A stretch of DNA of 64,000 bases, from positions 33,429,585 through 33,493,584 of the forward strand of contig NW_024041150.1 in the NCBI RefSeq assembly GCF_014851395.1, read 5' to 3'. This DNA is from Micropterus salmoides (lineage: Eukaryota > Chordata > Actinopteri > Centrarchiformes > Centrarchidae). Below the pieces are notes generated by a model that saw only the letters and a list, made by a program, of their open reading frames with translations, was not told where the DNA came from and ran no database searches. The position numbers and the translations under genes are program-made. Of this stretch, positions 11,287 to 25,286 are shown in pieces (the first letter of the stretch is position 1; each line of letters starts with the position of its first letter).

Positions 11287-14200
11287 CATCAGCGGCCCAG
11301 ACAGACCACAGACATCATTAGTGACATTCATGGAAATCGGTCTAGGAAAAATAACATATGGTGTTCCCAACCTTCCCCCCCAGACGCCTGTTAAATCACA
11401 TACAATTTTTAAATTTTCAGTTTCAGGATTTCCCTCTGTCAACATGATGTGGATTAAAGACGGGGAACACGATGAAATTGACAGATTTTTCCAAAACAGG
11501 TTCAAGAGGAAGCCTTCTGTGGTCGTTGCATTGGAGGAAGTGCATATTTGGTGCGGAGGGTCAGTCTGTCACGTAGTCGAGACAAACAAATTGATGTGGT
11601 TGCTTTGTGGGTCCTCAAGTCAGCAAGGAATGTTTAGGAGTGGTCAAAAACAAATACATAAACCATGCTCTCTGCCTGAAATGTGGAAGTTCAGTGTGTG
11701 GCTCAGCATGAATCAAACAAACACTTATATGACTTATAAGGGTAGGATGGTCCTGAACAAACGTTTTCTTAACAAGCTTTCGTTTCCTTTGATTTATATG
11801 TTCAATTAAAGTTCATAAAACTGTAGTTTGTAAAATGCATTCCAATCTTAAACTCATTTATTAAGAATAATGCATGATCAAAATCAAAGAGACGGTCAGC
11901 ACCAAAAACACCATAGGTAATTTGTGTTTAACTTAAACCAGCTTGCGTTTTCCTGACAAGTGACCTCTTACACTTTGGAAATCAGAATGAATGTTTGGGC
12001 GTACATTGCGTTGGAGAGGTCTTGTTTTGAGTCAAAATCCGTATCCTTTAACCATAATTCTAATGTTCCTTAACCTTAGCCAAGCGGTTTTAGTTTCCTT
12101 AACCTTGGATGTTACCTTAACCATAGAGATCGAGGTTCAGAAAATGCTCATATGAGTTGCTTCTGGAGCAATGAGATGAGTCAAGTTGTTCAGGTGTGAG
12201 GTAGCCCCAGTTTCTGCCTCTTATTTATTAGCATCAGTATTATATTTGAGTCAAAGTGCACAGCATCTGTTTCTCTTGAAGATAAATATGCAGTGGTGTT
12301 TGGAAAATTTTTTAAAGATGTTTGGAAGAGTATCCGAACTAGGTTTAGGTATGAGGCTTTGTTGAAATCAAGCCAACATGTATTTGTAATCCTATGAGAT
12401 CAGATTCTATTTGTGCTAAAACAGTGTTGTGTGCTATTTTTGGATTTTGTGACAAATATTATGTAAGTATTTATGACTGTTTTGTTGTAATTTACACGTG
12501 TGATTGGTTGGTCTGATGCACCTACCTGCTTTTTAATTTGTACTGCCAACAATTGCCAATATCGTGTCCTTCCTTTGAGTTTGTAAATATCTTAAATTTT
12601 CATCTGGTTCTGTTCCTGTAATCAGTCTGCAGCCTCAGCATCAGATACTACCTCCACTGCCTCAGCAGGTCTCTTTATCCCAGTTTTTTCTCCAGGCATC
12701 ACGAACTTGATCAGACAAAGGTGTAGCTTATCTTACCATAATTTTCATAGTAGCCCTTTAAAAGGTCAGAAACATTTTCGTTTAATTTTATCCTGGATTT
12801 ATTTTTTCTTCTTCTAAAAAGGAGAGGGTGATGTGGAAGAGTGTCTGCGTGGTTACAGAGGCAACCATCACATGGACTGGGCTTACACACTCACTGTACC
12901 ACTGGTATGTTCTTGTAGCTGACACACATAGAATAACAATGGCATGGCCAAACCTTCTCTGATTCATCGTCTCCTCCCTTCCTGGTGTATTACCCGCTGT
13001 CACTCATCGTCGGCCCTTCAGTACTGAAGCACATCCAGAATAAGCAGGAATCGGCCCATTTTGTTCTCTCCATGCGGCAGAGAGTAACTGTTCACCTCTT
13101 TGTTAATGTCTGAACTTTGGCTAGATTTAGATTTCTTAGACTACCTGCTAATGGAAGTGGAGTGGATATCCTGCAGATATTGATGAGACATTGTCTGAAA
13201 ACAAAATAGTAGACAACAGTGCTGAGTACAGAGCTCTGAAATGAGTTATGATCTTAATGAATCAGTATGATTCATCACGACCATTCATAACAATCGACCG
13301 TACTGATTGGTACCACATTTAAAATGGTCAAAATTTTTATTTACTTCAATATTTGCTTCAAAAATACTATTGACTTCTACAATTTAATGTGGGTATGTAT
13401 TTGACCCTCATCCAGAGTGATTTACTATATTACTACTATATCCATCTCTGTTGTTTTCCTTGGAAGAATCCATAAAACATTAGCTGACACTATGAAACAA
13501 TCATTTGCCTAATCCATTCCTTGAAATCCTCCTTTTTATGATTTTATTTTGGGGAATTATTTTAATTGGCCTTCTATAAACTGATTTTTTTACATTTTAG
13601 TTTTGAAATTTGTGGTTCAGATTGTCTTTACAGTTAATGTTTAATTAACTGTGTGACCCTGCACTGATTACAAAATAATTAACTTAAAGGAATAATAGTG
13701 AATAGAATCAAATCGAATCGACTATTTTTTATCCAACATCCTTCTGCCCTTTCCACACAAGTGAAACGGATCTGATTCCCACACAGGGCAGCCAGCTTCC
13801 TCTCATTACACCGCATGATGTCATGTACTGACACATTACCACTAGTGATCCGCATACTGCATATCTCTCATACACACACAAACTGGGAAATTCACAAACA
13901 CAAGCATATACACGATGGACACTCAGTCTAAACCACTACGCTCCTGATTCAGGGTCATGGCTGCCTTTGGTGAGGACGCACAGAGACACTGGTCAAAACT
14001 CATTCCGGACGTGTGTTTGTGTGTGGTGTGTCCAAACTGTATATTTGAAGTAGAAACCACTGCATAGCCAGAGAACTACATCATTGGTATCTCGGAAGCA
14101 GACCCACACTAAAAAGTTAACTCAAGGTCTAATGGCTACTACAGTCTCAGACGGTACACTGGACAAAATAATAGACAATTAGACATAATGTTCACATCCA

Positions 14201-17200
14201 ATCTTTGACACACAAACGCAGCTGAAAATATACCTAAAAATACATACAAATCTGAAGCAAATAATATCGTATAAACAAAGATTATGTGTAAAGGCCTGGT
14301 CACACCAGCATTTAAAACTACTTTGGTGAACTTTGACTCCTAATGTATGCCAATGATTTAAACCAGACGTGGACGGGGCAAAGTTGTTAATTCAGGCCTG
14401 AAAATGATATGGTTTGATCAGAAGTTGCTGTATTTATTAGAAAACTATTTACTGAAAAGCTTTAGAGCAATGTTTTGATCACAATAGTAAAAGTGCAATT
14501 TACATAAGTTTCTTTTGTTTTTATTGTTTATTTGAAAACAGATATCGACACATTTTACTATGATGGTACTCGTAAATAAGAAAAAGCCTGGTAACACGAA
14601 TGATAATGTTAAAGGGACTTGCTAAACACGTTAGCATGTAAAGTCAAAAACACTGCTAGCTTGGCTGATGTAGAGTTAGAAACAACTATGAACACTTGAT
14701 TGAATCATTTTCTCTATTGCACTTTTATTTCCTTTAATAATTGGGACTTGTTTCTGCGCGGAAACTTTATTACTCTTCATCACGTTTCTAAATGTTGTTC
14801 TAATGCATTTTTTTGCCTTATGCACTCCACTTGGAAGTGCCTCTGTGTTTGAAAGGTTCTGTACAAATTGCCTTTTCCGTCAGTGTGAACGTAGCCAGAC
14901 AAACTCATTCATAAACAAACATGTATGTAGCGTGTACACTCCAGTATACATCAGCACAATGCTCAGATGTTCTACAAAGACAAATTATACACTGAACACA
15001 CACAGGAAAGAAGGATATAGTGAATGGAGAGAGTAATAGAGGGGAGATTTTGGGTGGGTGAATCAGTCATTTCAACAGAAGAAGTTGGTTTCAAACACAC
15101 GTGCACCCACTCTTTCCCCTCACCCTGCAAATATGATTGATGAGTGAAATTAATTTTTGACTCACCCATCTCTCTCTCTCCCTAACTCCAACATTATGAC
15201 TTTAACAAAGAAATTGCTGTTCTTTTAGCTTTCCCTCTCTTCATTTTGGATAGCAAGAGCAGTGTCAGCAGCACAGACACACATTTCAGACAGCTGTATA
15301 AACGAGGTTGAGGTGTGTCAGAGTGTGTATGTATTCTGCGGCCGTCATGGAACAGTGTGTCACTGAGGCGAGAGGTTAAGAAAACTACCCAACTATGTAA
15401 CTGACTGCAGTTCACCGTGTAGAACAAAAAAGAATAGAAAAGAATGGCAAATCTGCTAATGTGAGTGGATGTGAAGAAACAAGTGAGAAAACTGTAACAC
15501 ACAGACAGATATAAGTACAGAGAAAGAGAAAGTACAGAAAAAATTTGAAGTGTATATAAAATAAAAATAGAAACTATACAAAAGCCCACACTTTTATTTG
15601 CTTCAACCACTGAACTTAACCTGCCTATATTTGGGACAGGCCTTAAATTCCTTTCGCACAAAGCTCTTGCTCAACAAAGATGGGAAATGCTATCAAATAA
15701 CCAGTATCAATATTACTTATATAAAAATTTGACTATCGAATAACATATAAATTACAAATCATTAATTTTATCTTGCTTCCAGAGACAATACATCTAGGCC
15801 AACCTCATGCACAGAAAAGAGAAAGAGAGAGAGAGAGAGACCCAATATTCAAATATTCTGGTATCCTACCGAAGGTAACTAGTTATTATTTTTTTTCAAA
15901 TTGGATTAATTTTGATGAAAAACTGATTCTTTTGATGTTGGACCCGTACACACTAAAGAAATATAAATACCTGTGATCGAACCAGGAATGGTCACATATT
16001 TTGCTCGTTTCAAAGGTAGGGAGTCACCACTTTTGACCACCACACTCTTGTTTACCATGCCGGCAAATCTGAATGAATTATATTTAGGTTCTCATGGATT
16101 TCTGTCACACAGTTGAAGCAGAGCCATGAGTCGACTCCCCAAGATCAGTTCCTTTTTTTCTAACTGCGCCTGCGCAAAGCGGCAAACATCTGAAAGTGCC
16201 ATGAAGTCATGTCTGTGTAAAACATAGCTAAGTTAATAATAAATAATGTAGTATAATATGCAACAAAATATATAAATTAGTCCAACAGACATAAAACTAA
16301 CATAATATACTGCTGTATAAACATGATAAACTCCAAACGCTAAACTAAATTGCATGGACAGTAGCGTAGAATAGGATGCTATAAGATAGATTCCAAATCT
16401 ATAAATGAAATAAAAGTAATATTCACATATTTAATAAGTAGATACTTTACTCCCTAACTAATTAACTAAATAGGCCTAACAACTAAACCACTATTTGTGT
16501 GCTGCATTCTACAAGATGCAAAATAATAGAATTAAACTTAATAGAAATCTAACAAAATGTGATGGATTTCTATTGCATACAGTTACAGGCGTCACTGTCT
16601 CTGCAAAATAAAGAGGGGAAATCAATAAGGGAGTACCTGATGTGAGGAGAATAATTTACAGTGGAATGAACAAAAGTTTTCTGAACGGTGGATGGCTTAA
16701 AGAAAAACTCACATCGCTCACCGTTCATCTGTTTCATCAGAATACACCTGATGAAAGAGATGATATGAATTCCTGATCACACTTCCTCTTCAGTCCTCTT
16801 TGTGTGTGTGTGTGTGTGTGTGTGTGTAAGGTTGAGATTAAGGTTAAGTTTCTTTGGGACATTAGGGGTGGGGTATGCCCTTCTGGAGAAATCCAATACC
16901 ATGACAAATAATATGATATAGAGCTAACAACGACACAGCAAGTAATGTAACTGACATTACAAAGTTGTGGGTTAGCAATCCGTTGCTACAGTTGCTCCTG
17001 TGATGCTAACATGAAGCTAACACACAGAGAGGATGAGACGGTGCCCAGCACACCAGCTCCAGACAGCGAGACTCACATCACAACAACAGCATATCCTGGC
17101 AAACTGGAAAGTAAGCTGAATGTCTGTGGGCAAGTTATTTAACGTTGCCTGACGCACAAAACATGGCTGGTGTGAAGTTAGATGGACAGACAGTTACGTC

Positions 17201-17770
17201 ATTGATTGGTTTTGGTTACTGTAATCATGCATCATCAGCGCTACATGGATCCAAGTGAGGAAATCAAATTCTGGTGACTGACAATAGGACATGCTGCACT
17301 TTTCTGCACATAATGAGTTTGTTTATCTTCTCTGGGGGTCTCAAAAAGCTCTAGGTGAAAACAGAAACGGGACCAAAAAATTGCCATTCTGTACCGAATA
17401 TTATTGAATGACAGTTCCTGTGTGGTCGCTATGTTTCACTTGTTTCACTCATTATTGGGGGACTGCCAAAATAGTCAAAGTAGTATACAAACACACCTCT
17501 TTTGAAACTCACCGTTCATGATCAGCAGAAGGATTTAATAGTAGTTTAGCTTTTGAATTCCTGCTAAAATGACATCTACTTTCACAAAATACTGTGATTG
17601 GTCTACTTTTCTTTCAGTAACCTCTTATAATTACTTTACTAGCTTTTCTTTAATAACCTCTTGCTCCTAAAACCAATGTTGCGGGACCTGACTTTTGTCC
17701 CCAATAGGTAGTTAAGTAGCTATATTGTGACTGTAAGCTGAATCCATGATACCCATTCACCGTCCTTATC

Positions 17771-17858
<88 letters not shown>

Positions 17859-18346
17859 CACACACACACACATCCAGAAGCCACCCAGGTCGGCTTGTTG
17901 TAAAGTAAAAATCAACAGAAAGAGATTTTTCCATTTAAAGATTTATGGACGACTCCCGGTCACATGTATCACTATACGAGTTTGTGTGTGTGTATATCAT
18001 ACAGACACAAAGGAGGCAAAAGAGAAGGATAGATCGAGGGAGTGAGGGAGGTTTTTGTGTGTGTGTGTGTGTGTATTTGTGTGTGTGTGTTGGGGGTCAG
18101 TGAACAGAGTGACCCTGAAAAGTGCAGAACTATAAATGTTACACAGCATTTACTGTTTCCCCTTTCACTTCAACCATACATTCATTGTTTCTTCTTTCCT
18201 TCCTTCTTTTTCTTCCTGATTCATTAAATTCCTGTATAGCTTCTTTTTCCCTTTAACCTTTCCTTCCCTTTTCCTTCCCTGTCTCCCCTCTCTAATTTCC
18301 TCTCTCTTAATTCTTTACATTTTCATCTTTTTTTCAACACATCCTC
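11287..18346. other. intergenic, largely featureless
   Basis: Seven kilobases without a recognisable gene. The 162-codon frame at 11321-11809 has no known motif and ordinary AT-rich codon use. Contents worth noting are GT at 16801-16827, the CT/CA tract at 17773-17872, GT at 18053-18090, a hAT-like start (TTAGGGGTGGGGT) near 16864 with no partner, and AAAGGCCTGGTCACACCAG near 14291, which is shared with 24019 and 34588. Confidence 0.6.
17773..17872 (+). repeat. (CT)n followed by (CA)n microsatellite
   Basis: An 83-bp CT run to 17855 directly followed by a CA run to 17872. Open frames of alternating Ser/Leu or Arg/Glu here are artefacts. Confidence 0.97.
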
Positions 18347-18846
18347 ATATAGAAAGGACAGAATAGGTTGATAGTTGATGTCTCCAAAATGAAAACCTTG
18401 ACCTAAAGTGCCTTTTACATTAACATAGTTAGCTAGCGTTGACAGTAGCTAATGCCACAAAAAAACTGCTAACGCTAGCTAGCTAAGGCTACATGAACGC
18501 TACAACATGCTACCTAAAACGCTAAAAAAAAACACAAAAAAAACCAAAATTATTGCTAACACTATCTAGCTAACACTAATCATACTACCAAAAACAAACA
18601 CAGATGTTTTATTCACGCAGTAATCGTGAAGATCGCCTAATGATCTAACCATCCACCCTACCACCATCTACAAAAAAGGAATTTCCCGGTTGTTTAAATC
18701 GTATACCTGGTGTTATCCCTGATATTTCACATGCACTTCATCAGATGGCTGCAAGAGGTCGCTAATAATGTAAAATTCGGTCATTTTAAGCCCTTTAACT
18801 ATCTACCTAAGTTGTTGTTTTCTGGGTGAGGACAGGCTGGATTTTC
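18347..18846 (-). mobile_element. family B repeat, copy 2
   Basis: This is the reverse complement of the 8888-9356 copy at both borders: GACAGAATAGGTTGATAGTT at the left, and TTTTCTGGGTGAGGACAG at the right. The inside has GCTAGCTAGCTAA-type runs and two poly-A stretches not found in copy 1, so the centre has been replaced or has drifted. Confidence 0.62.
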
Positions 18847-19384
18847 TGTTTTCTATCAATCTCACACTTTTTCTTTCTTCCCCCCTTTCATCTCCTTTCC
18901 TCACCCCTTTGTCCTCTGTTTCACTCCTCACTCCCCTCCTCCTCAGGCTGCTTCTGGGTTTCTTCTTTCATCGCTGTTTACTAACCATGTTCAGAGCCTG
19001 GATACGTGTGTGTTCTGTATGTATTTATGTGAGCAATTATGTGTGTATGTGTAATGGTGGACACACGTGTGTTTGCGTGTGTGATAACGTGTGTGTGTGT
19101 CCAGATAAATAACTTTATAGTTCCTTAACAAAACCCAACAAGTAACCCTTTGACCTGTCACATCTACACACACAGTCAAAACACACACATATAGATGTAG
19201 ATATGCACTTAGATCTTCACACAATGTTTTCACCAGCACCCTCATGATGAGCGTTGATGCTGAGATGCTATCACCAGTGTTACTGTTAGCCTGGAGATAC
19301 AATCTTGGCATCACCACTTCCTCTGGGTGTTTATCCCCTGTACAACTCAGGTGTGTAGATGTGTTTTGCAAGTCATTGTATTGT

Positions 19385-19543
19385 GTGTGAAGATTCTCAG
19401 TTACCCAGCTCATAGTTATGGAAGAGGGTTAAAATCAAGGTAAACTGGACCTTTTTAAGAAGCTTTTTGAATGAGAGTCTAAACTTTTTCAAGTATCTTC
19501 AACCAAGTCCAGTAGTCCTTTATTTTAACTTTCCTTGTAAGTT
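19385..19543. repeat. palindromic interspersed repeat, copy 2
   Basis: It shares AGATTCTCAGTTACCCAG, GGTTAAAATCAAGG and the right arm AGTATCTTCAACCAAGTCCA with the 29042-29250 copy. Its middle is shortened and its left arm decayed. It sits 57 bp left of the family A element. Confidence 0.65.
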
Positions 19544-19600
19544 ACTGTGTTCTGACATTACCTGAAGTTTGTAGATATCTACTATATTTACTAATATACC

Positions 19601-20279
19601 AACCCGTTCTCACTCTCAACTCGTCACATATGGACGCAGAGTCAAGACCTGTTGGCGTCAGTTTGTAACGGGGGATCTCCATAGCGTCATAGTTCACTGC
19701 AGTTGGTGGAAGCCCTGTCGTTTCACTTTTTAACGGTAAAGGTAGGTGTAGGATATTTAACAGAAAAGAGCAAATAAGGAGGTGGTTGGGGTGGATGGAG
19801 GGCCAGAAACCAGACTTTCAACCAGGAGACCAGTGTATGTTTCCTGTGTGAAACAAAAAGTCAACATTAAGTGTTTTTATTTAAGTTACGTAGGTTACGT
19901 AAAATGCGTAAGTTATGCAAGTAACATTACTTAACTTACATGTTAACTGACGTAGTTATTTTAACCCAAACCATGATCTTTTACAAAAACCCAACCAAGT
20001 ACTTTTGGTGCTGTTTGGTTAATGTTTCACAGCCATAACAACATGCCATTTCAAAATGGTGATGTTTTGCAACGTTAATGTTTTATTCTGAAAGTCTGAC
20101 TGAGCGTTGCATATTTATTATTGCTAACTTGACCAGACGTTGTATAATTATTGTGGCTAACCGTTGCTAACTTGACAGTGGAGCCCTAAACATAAAAAAA
20201 CTAACGGGGCGTTAAAAAGCGACGCCAAGGGGTCTTGATCAAGTGTCCATATGTGACGAGTTGGGAATGAGAATGTGTT
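19601..20279 (+). mobile_element. family A inverted-repeat element, complete copy (679 bp)
   Basis: The first 35 bases (19601-19635) and the last 35 (20245-20279) are near-perfect inverted repeats containing CAACTCGTCACATATGGAC. Next to them, further in, GGCGTCAGTTTGTAACG pairs with CGTTAAAAAGCGACGCC. The middle carries TTACGTAGGTTACGTAA-type palindromes. There is no coding frame. I cannot see a clear target duplication. Related copies are at 45034-45722 (complete) and 4496-4768 (partial). I do not recognise the family by name. Confidence 0.8.
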
Positions 20280-20678
20280 AAATATGTATGTGTACCACAT
20301 CCACTTATATAGCAGTTTTTTACATTAACTGGTTGATGTGCACAATGTCATCAAATTTGACAAGACTAAGGGACATTTACAAAGGATTTGTGGCCCTTTT
20401 TAGCACTAAACAGTCACATTGCATTTATTACTTTCTAAAGGCCCGTACTGAGGTTTTGCAGTGGTAAGACAACTGGCATGGCTGACAATTGTTTGGTCTC
20501 ATACAAAATGTATTTTAAAGCATTCCTGTTCATAGGTGTAACATATGGGAGGAAGGAATGAAAATTAATACAAATAGCAACTGGACCTGATTTAATCACC
20601 ACAGACTGATCAATGCGGCAGAGGAAACTGCATCTGAAATTTAACATCCTAGAAAGGTACATCATATATTTACATTTA

Positions 20679-20868
20679 TTCATTTATCTGACGCTTTTAT
20701 CCAAAGCAACTTACAATTTCTATACATGTCAGAGGTCGCACGCCTCTGGAGCAACGAGGGGTTAAGTGTCTTGCTCAGGGACACAATGGTGGATGGGTCA
20801 CAGTGGGAAATTGAACCCCGGTCTCTCAACCAAGGGCATGTGTCTCATCCAATGCGCCATCACCACCC
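20679..20868 (-). mobile_element. tRNA-head SINE, full copy
   Basis: On the minus strand it starts GGTGGTGATGGCGCATTGG, has a B-box-like GGGGTTCAATTTCCC, continues through TGTGTCCCTGAGCAAGACAC, and ends with CTTTGGATAAAAGCGTCAGA followed by a TAAATGAATAAA tail. This end is a widespread fish SINE tail. The related head fragment is at 1948-2033. Confidence 0.8.
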
Positions 20869-20884
20869 TCACATATACAGCCTT

Positions 20885-21080
20885 CCTCTTGTGGGGCGAA
20901 TACAATGCTAATGTCAGCATGCTAACATGCTCACATTGACCATGCTAACATGTTTATATGTAGCAGGTGTAATGTTACGATTATCAAAAATAGTAATTTT
21001 GCTTGCTAGAATGCTAACAGTACAAAACGGAAATTATAGCTGAGCCTGATGGAAATGCCATCAGTACTGTAAAACATAAA
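20885..21080 (+). repeat. fish interspersed repeat of the GCATGCTAACATG type
   Basis: Repeated AGCATGCTAACATG words lead into TAGCTGAGCCTGATGGAAATG, a combination found in many spiny-rayed fish loci. A copy in the opposite orientation lies at 50890-51150. No coding content. Confidence 0.55.
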
Positions 21081-23214
21081 CAAACATTAACACTCATGAT
21101 TAGTTTGGACATACCATTTTCAATGACTTGTCATGTGGTTGGCGTGCCAGGTTTTAAGTCTGGCAGTTTGACTCTATGTTACACAGGCAGTGTAATTCAT
21201 CATTATGATTGAATAAGTTTATATTTGTAGAAAATTGAGGTAATAGTGGTGCAGTGTATGTGGTCGCCTGTTCAGCCCAAAGATCACCCTCACATCTGTG
21301 GAGGGTAGGTGGATGGTGTCAAAGTAAGACAGTTTCAAACATAGTAGTTAAACTTTCATTACATTTGTGGTTTATAATAAAGGATTGTAACATGTTATGC
21401 CAGGTCTGTGTATTCAGCATAGGCTGTATGGCGAGAACATACACACAGCCTCCTCCCTCTCACTCTCTGGAGTGTATGAGCCTGCTTCTGTTCAGAGTGC
21501 GAGGGTCACGCAAAGAGCGAACAGAGATCTCTGCCTCTGATACACAGACAACCAGGACAACAGATAGAAAACACGTGTGGTAGGAACAGGGATAAGGAGA
21601 AAGTCTTGGTCACACCCTAATAGTTTCTTAAAAGACAAAAAGAAAGGTAGAGAGTGTGTGCTATGAAGTATGTCCATGTCAGATGTTTGATATGTTTGCA
21701 GGGAGATACAGTACATGGAAATACAGCACTTTGGGTTTTGTGTGTTAACCTTTTTGTATTCTTTTTCTTATGTTTTCTACCCACTGTTCCGCCTGCAGGA
21801 TATTAGCATTATGTAGACAAAACAGGCTACTGGAAAGGAAAAGTTACAAGTATACATGATATATGTAATTTATGTCTCGATATATTAGACTCTCTAGTTT
21901 TTATTCATTGAGGTGATTTTTAAAAACAATGGCCTGTTGTAAAATAACCAGGTGCAATCCACGGCAGAAGTGAAACCTTAAAACGATGGCTGACTTCCTG
22001 ACACTACACCAATTTAAAAGTATACAAGAAACTGATATAAGTTACTGTCTTGTAACTGCAGCACTGGATCACGTATCATGTAAGATCATGTTAACGCTGA
22101 AAAAGGCTTGCAGAATATGTTTCACTTTTATTTGCCAAGCTGTCACTGCTCATCTTTCTCTTTTCGCCTATAAGTAGCTATTTCATTTCCCTTGTGCACG
22201 AATACTTGTCTCACATTATGCACAACTGTCCGCTCAATTACAATAGTTCACACTGTTACGGCACTTCCACACTGTACTGTTAATACTCCTGTTAATACTG
22301 TTAATATTCCATGCTATTATTGAAGCCTTTATTTATCTGCTTAACTATAAACTATAACTCCCGCTACTGTCAAAATACTTCTGATGCTGATATTACCATT
22401 ATTATTACTATTATTGTTATTATTATCACTACTTCTGGTGCTGCTACTTTAAGTTCTGATGCTGCTATTAAGTAGCCTATAGATTCAGATATGTGTTGCA
22501 CAACTCACTGTATTGTGCTCCAGCCACTCCATGTTCACGCTGCCTCACAGAAATAGATCTGCTCTGTTGTCTTGTCTACTGTCAGTGTTTAATAGTGTCT
22601 TGTCTTGTAAGTTGTTTATTGTGATCTTGTTGTTAGGACTGTGGACAGTGAGAAATGGCATTTTGTTCATTTGTATACTTGCATGCAATTTCAACTAAAA
22701 CATTGTATGCATGCTAGTATTTTTATAGACTGTGGTGAGTGTTTATCAGATGAAATAGTAAAAGAGAGAAAGAAGGAGTGGTTTCTGACACAGCTGCTGT
22801 TTTCGCTGGACTTTGACAATATTCTGTGGTATACAACTGGCATGGGACATTTTATATTATATTTATTACCTTGTAAGTTGCTTTTGTTACAAAACAGAAG
22901 TGGTGGAGGTGATGTATTAACCTTTCTTATAAGTTTAGACACTATTTCAGTTTTAAATGGTTTCTAATGACGTTCCACAAAAGTATCCATGAACATATTT
23001 CATTATTGTTAGATCATATTTTTTCCATTGCCTAAATGCTGTTTCAGATGCCTTTCCACTGAATACTTGTAATTTTGTGGCAGATATTGGCACAAAAAGC
23101 GTTGAAGTGGAAGTTTAAATTCAAAGTTACTGTATTAAATATCGGCTGTTGGCCAAAACCATCAGTATTGGCCTTCAAAATCCCACAAGAGATCTGCTGA
23201 GACAGAGAGAGTAA
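21081..23214. other. intergenic
   Basis: Plain sequence with an ATT/TTA-rich triplet stretch near 22395-22430. No gene or repeat recognised. Confidence 0.6.
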
Positions 23215-24302
23215 CTGATCTGTGTCTCATTCCAGGTATTAGCCATGCCTGAGGCCAGAGGGAATCCTCAGCCAGCTGCTGTGGTTTTGGATCAGGCTAT
23301 GTCCTGGAATAGAATACAGTGATATTGGCTGTGACGAAGCCCAGACAGATTTACTTTGAGGGCAGAAAACTATTCTTGTCTTCAAACTACCCACATCCAG
23401 CCACTGTTTCAACCAACATTTCAACCAACATTTTTGTGATTTTATCCCCCACAGGCAAGTTTCACCATCATGTTTGGTGGCTGGTGGTAATTTCCTCTAC
23501 TTTCTTACTCTGACCTGCAATCAGACATCTTTTGTGCACTTTGTCTTCACTGGAACAAAAAAAAAAAACTGAGAAAAAGGAGGACAAGCCAGAGGGAATC
23601 CTCCGCCAGCTGCTGTCGTTTTTGGATCTGGCTATATCCTGGAATACAATACAAGAATATTAGCTGTTTCAGAGCCCAGAGAGCCTTATGTCGAGGGCAG
23701 GAAAACAAACCCTTTTGCCTTCAGGCCAGAATAACATCTGCATCCCAAAATGTCACAAATGATAAGAAATCCAGATTTTACAACAATTGTTGATTGTAAT
23801 TTCCTCATCTATGCTCCAGTTGGCTCCTTCATTATTAAACCACATAGGTGGCCTGCTGTCAATAAGGGCCTAATCTGTGCTTTTCTTCCAGATAGTAATC
23901 AGCATCAGACCTGCAGATCAAGTCATGATCTTGGCTCAGTTCATATCCTGGAAGACAGCATAGGAACTTGACCCAGGCTGATACAGAGAGTCTCATGAGT
24001 GCAGCAAAGTCACTTTCTAAAGGTTTGGTCGCACCAGAAAAAGGGACAGTGAAACGAATCCCTTCCTTCGGAATAAGTTGGTACTAGAAGCTTGTAATAT
24101 AGTGATATAGTGCCTACTTGAACGGCAAGTTGGTAAAATACTGTTAACACCACTAGTCAGTAACAATAGCTGTTGGAGCCTTTCTTTATTTTGCTCATTA
24201 CATTTAATGAGTTTCTGAAGGGGAAAAGCAAGTTAGCTTGGTTGCTAACAGGACTATGTGATCACACAGTTAAAATGATAAACAGCAAATAAATCTGTTT
24301 TC

Positions 24303-24600
24303 TTAAAGTAGACCTATTATGCTTTTCCACATTTTATGACTTATCTACAATGTTAAAATGTTAGATGTTCATGCTAAACATGGCCAAAGCTTCAAATAAT
24401 GAGGTTAAAGTATTTAAAAGAAATCCCTGTGAGCAAAATTTCAGATTTCCTCCTGTTCTCCAACGCTGTTTTGAACTGCTTTTGCTACCATACAAGCCAG
24501 ACGGAGTCTATGTTCCATATATGGTCATTTGCTCCCACAGCAACACTCAGTCTGACTGTACCAACCAGCGACGACAACAGTCTGGTTGTCCTTGAAGTTA
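24303..24600 (-). mobile_element. truncated copy of the TTAA-flanked element
   Basis: The sequence starts TTAAAGTAGACCTATTATGC and follows the reverse complement of 35173 down to about 34870 closely, including the block around ATGGCCAAAGCTTCAAAT and the block around CCATATATGGTCAT. The opposite terminal repeat is missing after about 24600. It splits the 23.2-25.7 kb array. Confidence 0.75.
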
Positions 24601-24714
24601 TGGGACAACATGTCCTTCTACCTAAACAGCAAAATAGGTGGATTATTAAGTGTCCAAAATAACATATTAGAATGTTTTCCGTTGGAAAGTATGACATGTA
24701 TGAGTGTTGGCAAG

Positions 24715-25070
24715 TACCAGTCCAGAGACAGGTGCACAGGACCTTAAGGGTGATATGTAACTCACATGACCTAAGTCACATGACGTTTAACATGCTAAAT
24801 GTGAAACAGTCATAGTTTGGTTAGGTTTAGGCAACACAACTACTTAATTAGGTTAAAACATGTCAACTTTCTTTCACACGGGGCTTGGACCTCAGTCTCC
24901 TGAGTTGACTCAACCATCTGACCCACCACCTTCCTTACACTGACTTAGTCACTCTTTACACTACGTCACCTGACTTCTTCTGCCACTAGAGATTGCGGTC
25001 GTAATAAGCTATATAATAATTCACCTATATGGCTGTTTTTTGGGTGAGGACAAGCTGTATGGAAATGAGT
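24715..25070 (-). mobile_element. family B repeat, copy 3 (one border visible)
   Basis: Complemented, it starts with CCTCACCCAAAAAACAGCC like the other copies. It then carries GGTGGTGGGTCAGATGG and a CCGTGTGAAAGAAAGTTGAC block equivalent to the shared A/B block. The distal border near 24715 is not clear. With 24303-24600 it interrupts the local array. Confidence 0.5.
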
Positions 25071-25260
25071 TATGGGATATTCCCATTGGTGTATATTCCT
25101 ATTGTCTTATCTTATCTCCAAGTCATGCTGGAAATATCCTAATTACAGTAGGTGTACATCTTTAACATAAATTTGCAACAATTCAGAAATAGTTGATAAA
25201 GTGGAAATATATTCCTTGTGCGTGTTGAGGTTACGTCTGATGCTAATAGTCTATACCAAA

Positions 25261-25286
25261 TAGTAGTAGTAGTAGTAGTAGTAGTA
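25261..25286 (+). repeat. (AGT)n microsatellite
   Basis: Eight to nine perfect TAG/AGT triplets. Confidence 0.95.

Noticed and set aside
10860..11394. Overlapping hydrophobic open frames that look like membrane proteins
   Set aside because: They are low-complexity products of a C/T tract, open in several frames at once.
11321..11809. 162-codon open frame
   Set aside because: No recognisable domain, AT-rich codon use like the background, and no splice or poly(A) context.
16864..17400. A further hAT element starting TTAGGGGTGGGGT
   Set aside because: No complementary right end and no 8-bp duplication found nearby.
17650..18045. Frames with alternating Arg-Glu or Ser-Leu runs
   Set aside because: They are translations of the CT/CA microsatellite.
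24365..24697. Frames sharing FHIWS-like segments with the minus strand at 34812-35000
   Set aside because: The similarity follows from the two copies of the TTAA-flanked element. There is no shared start, stop or coding-type substitution pattern.
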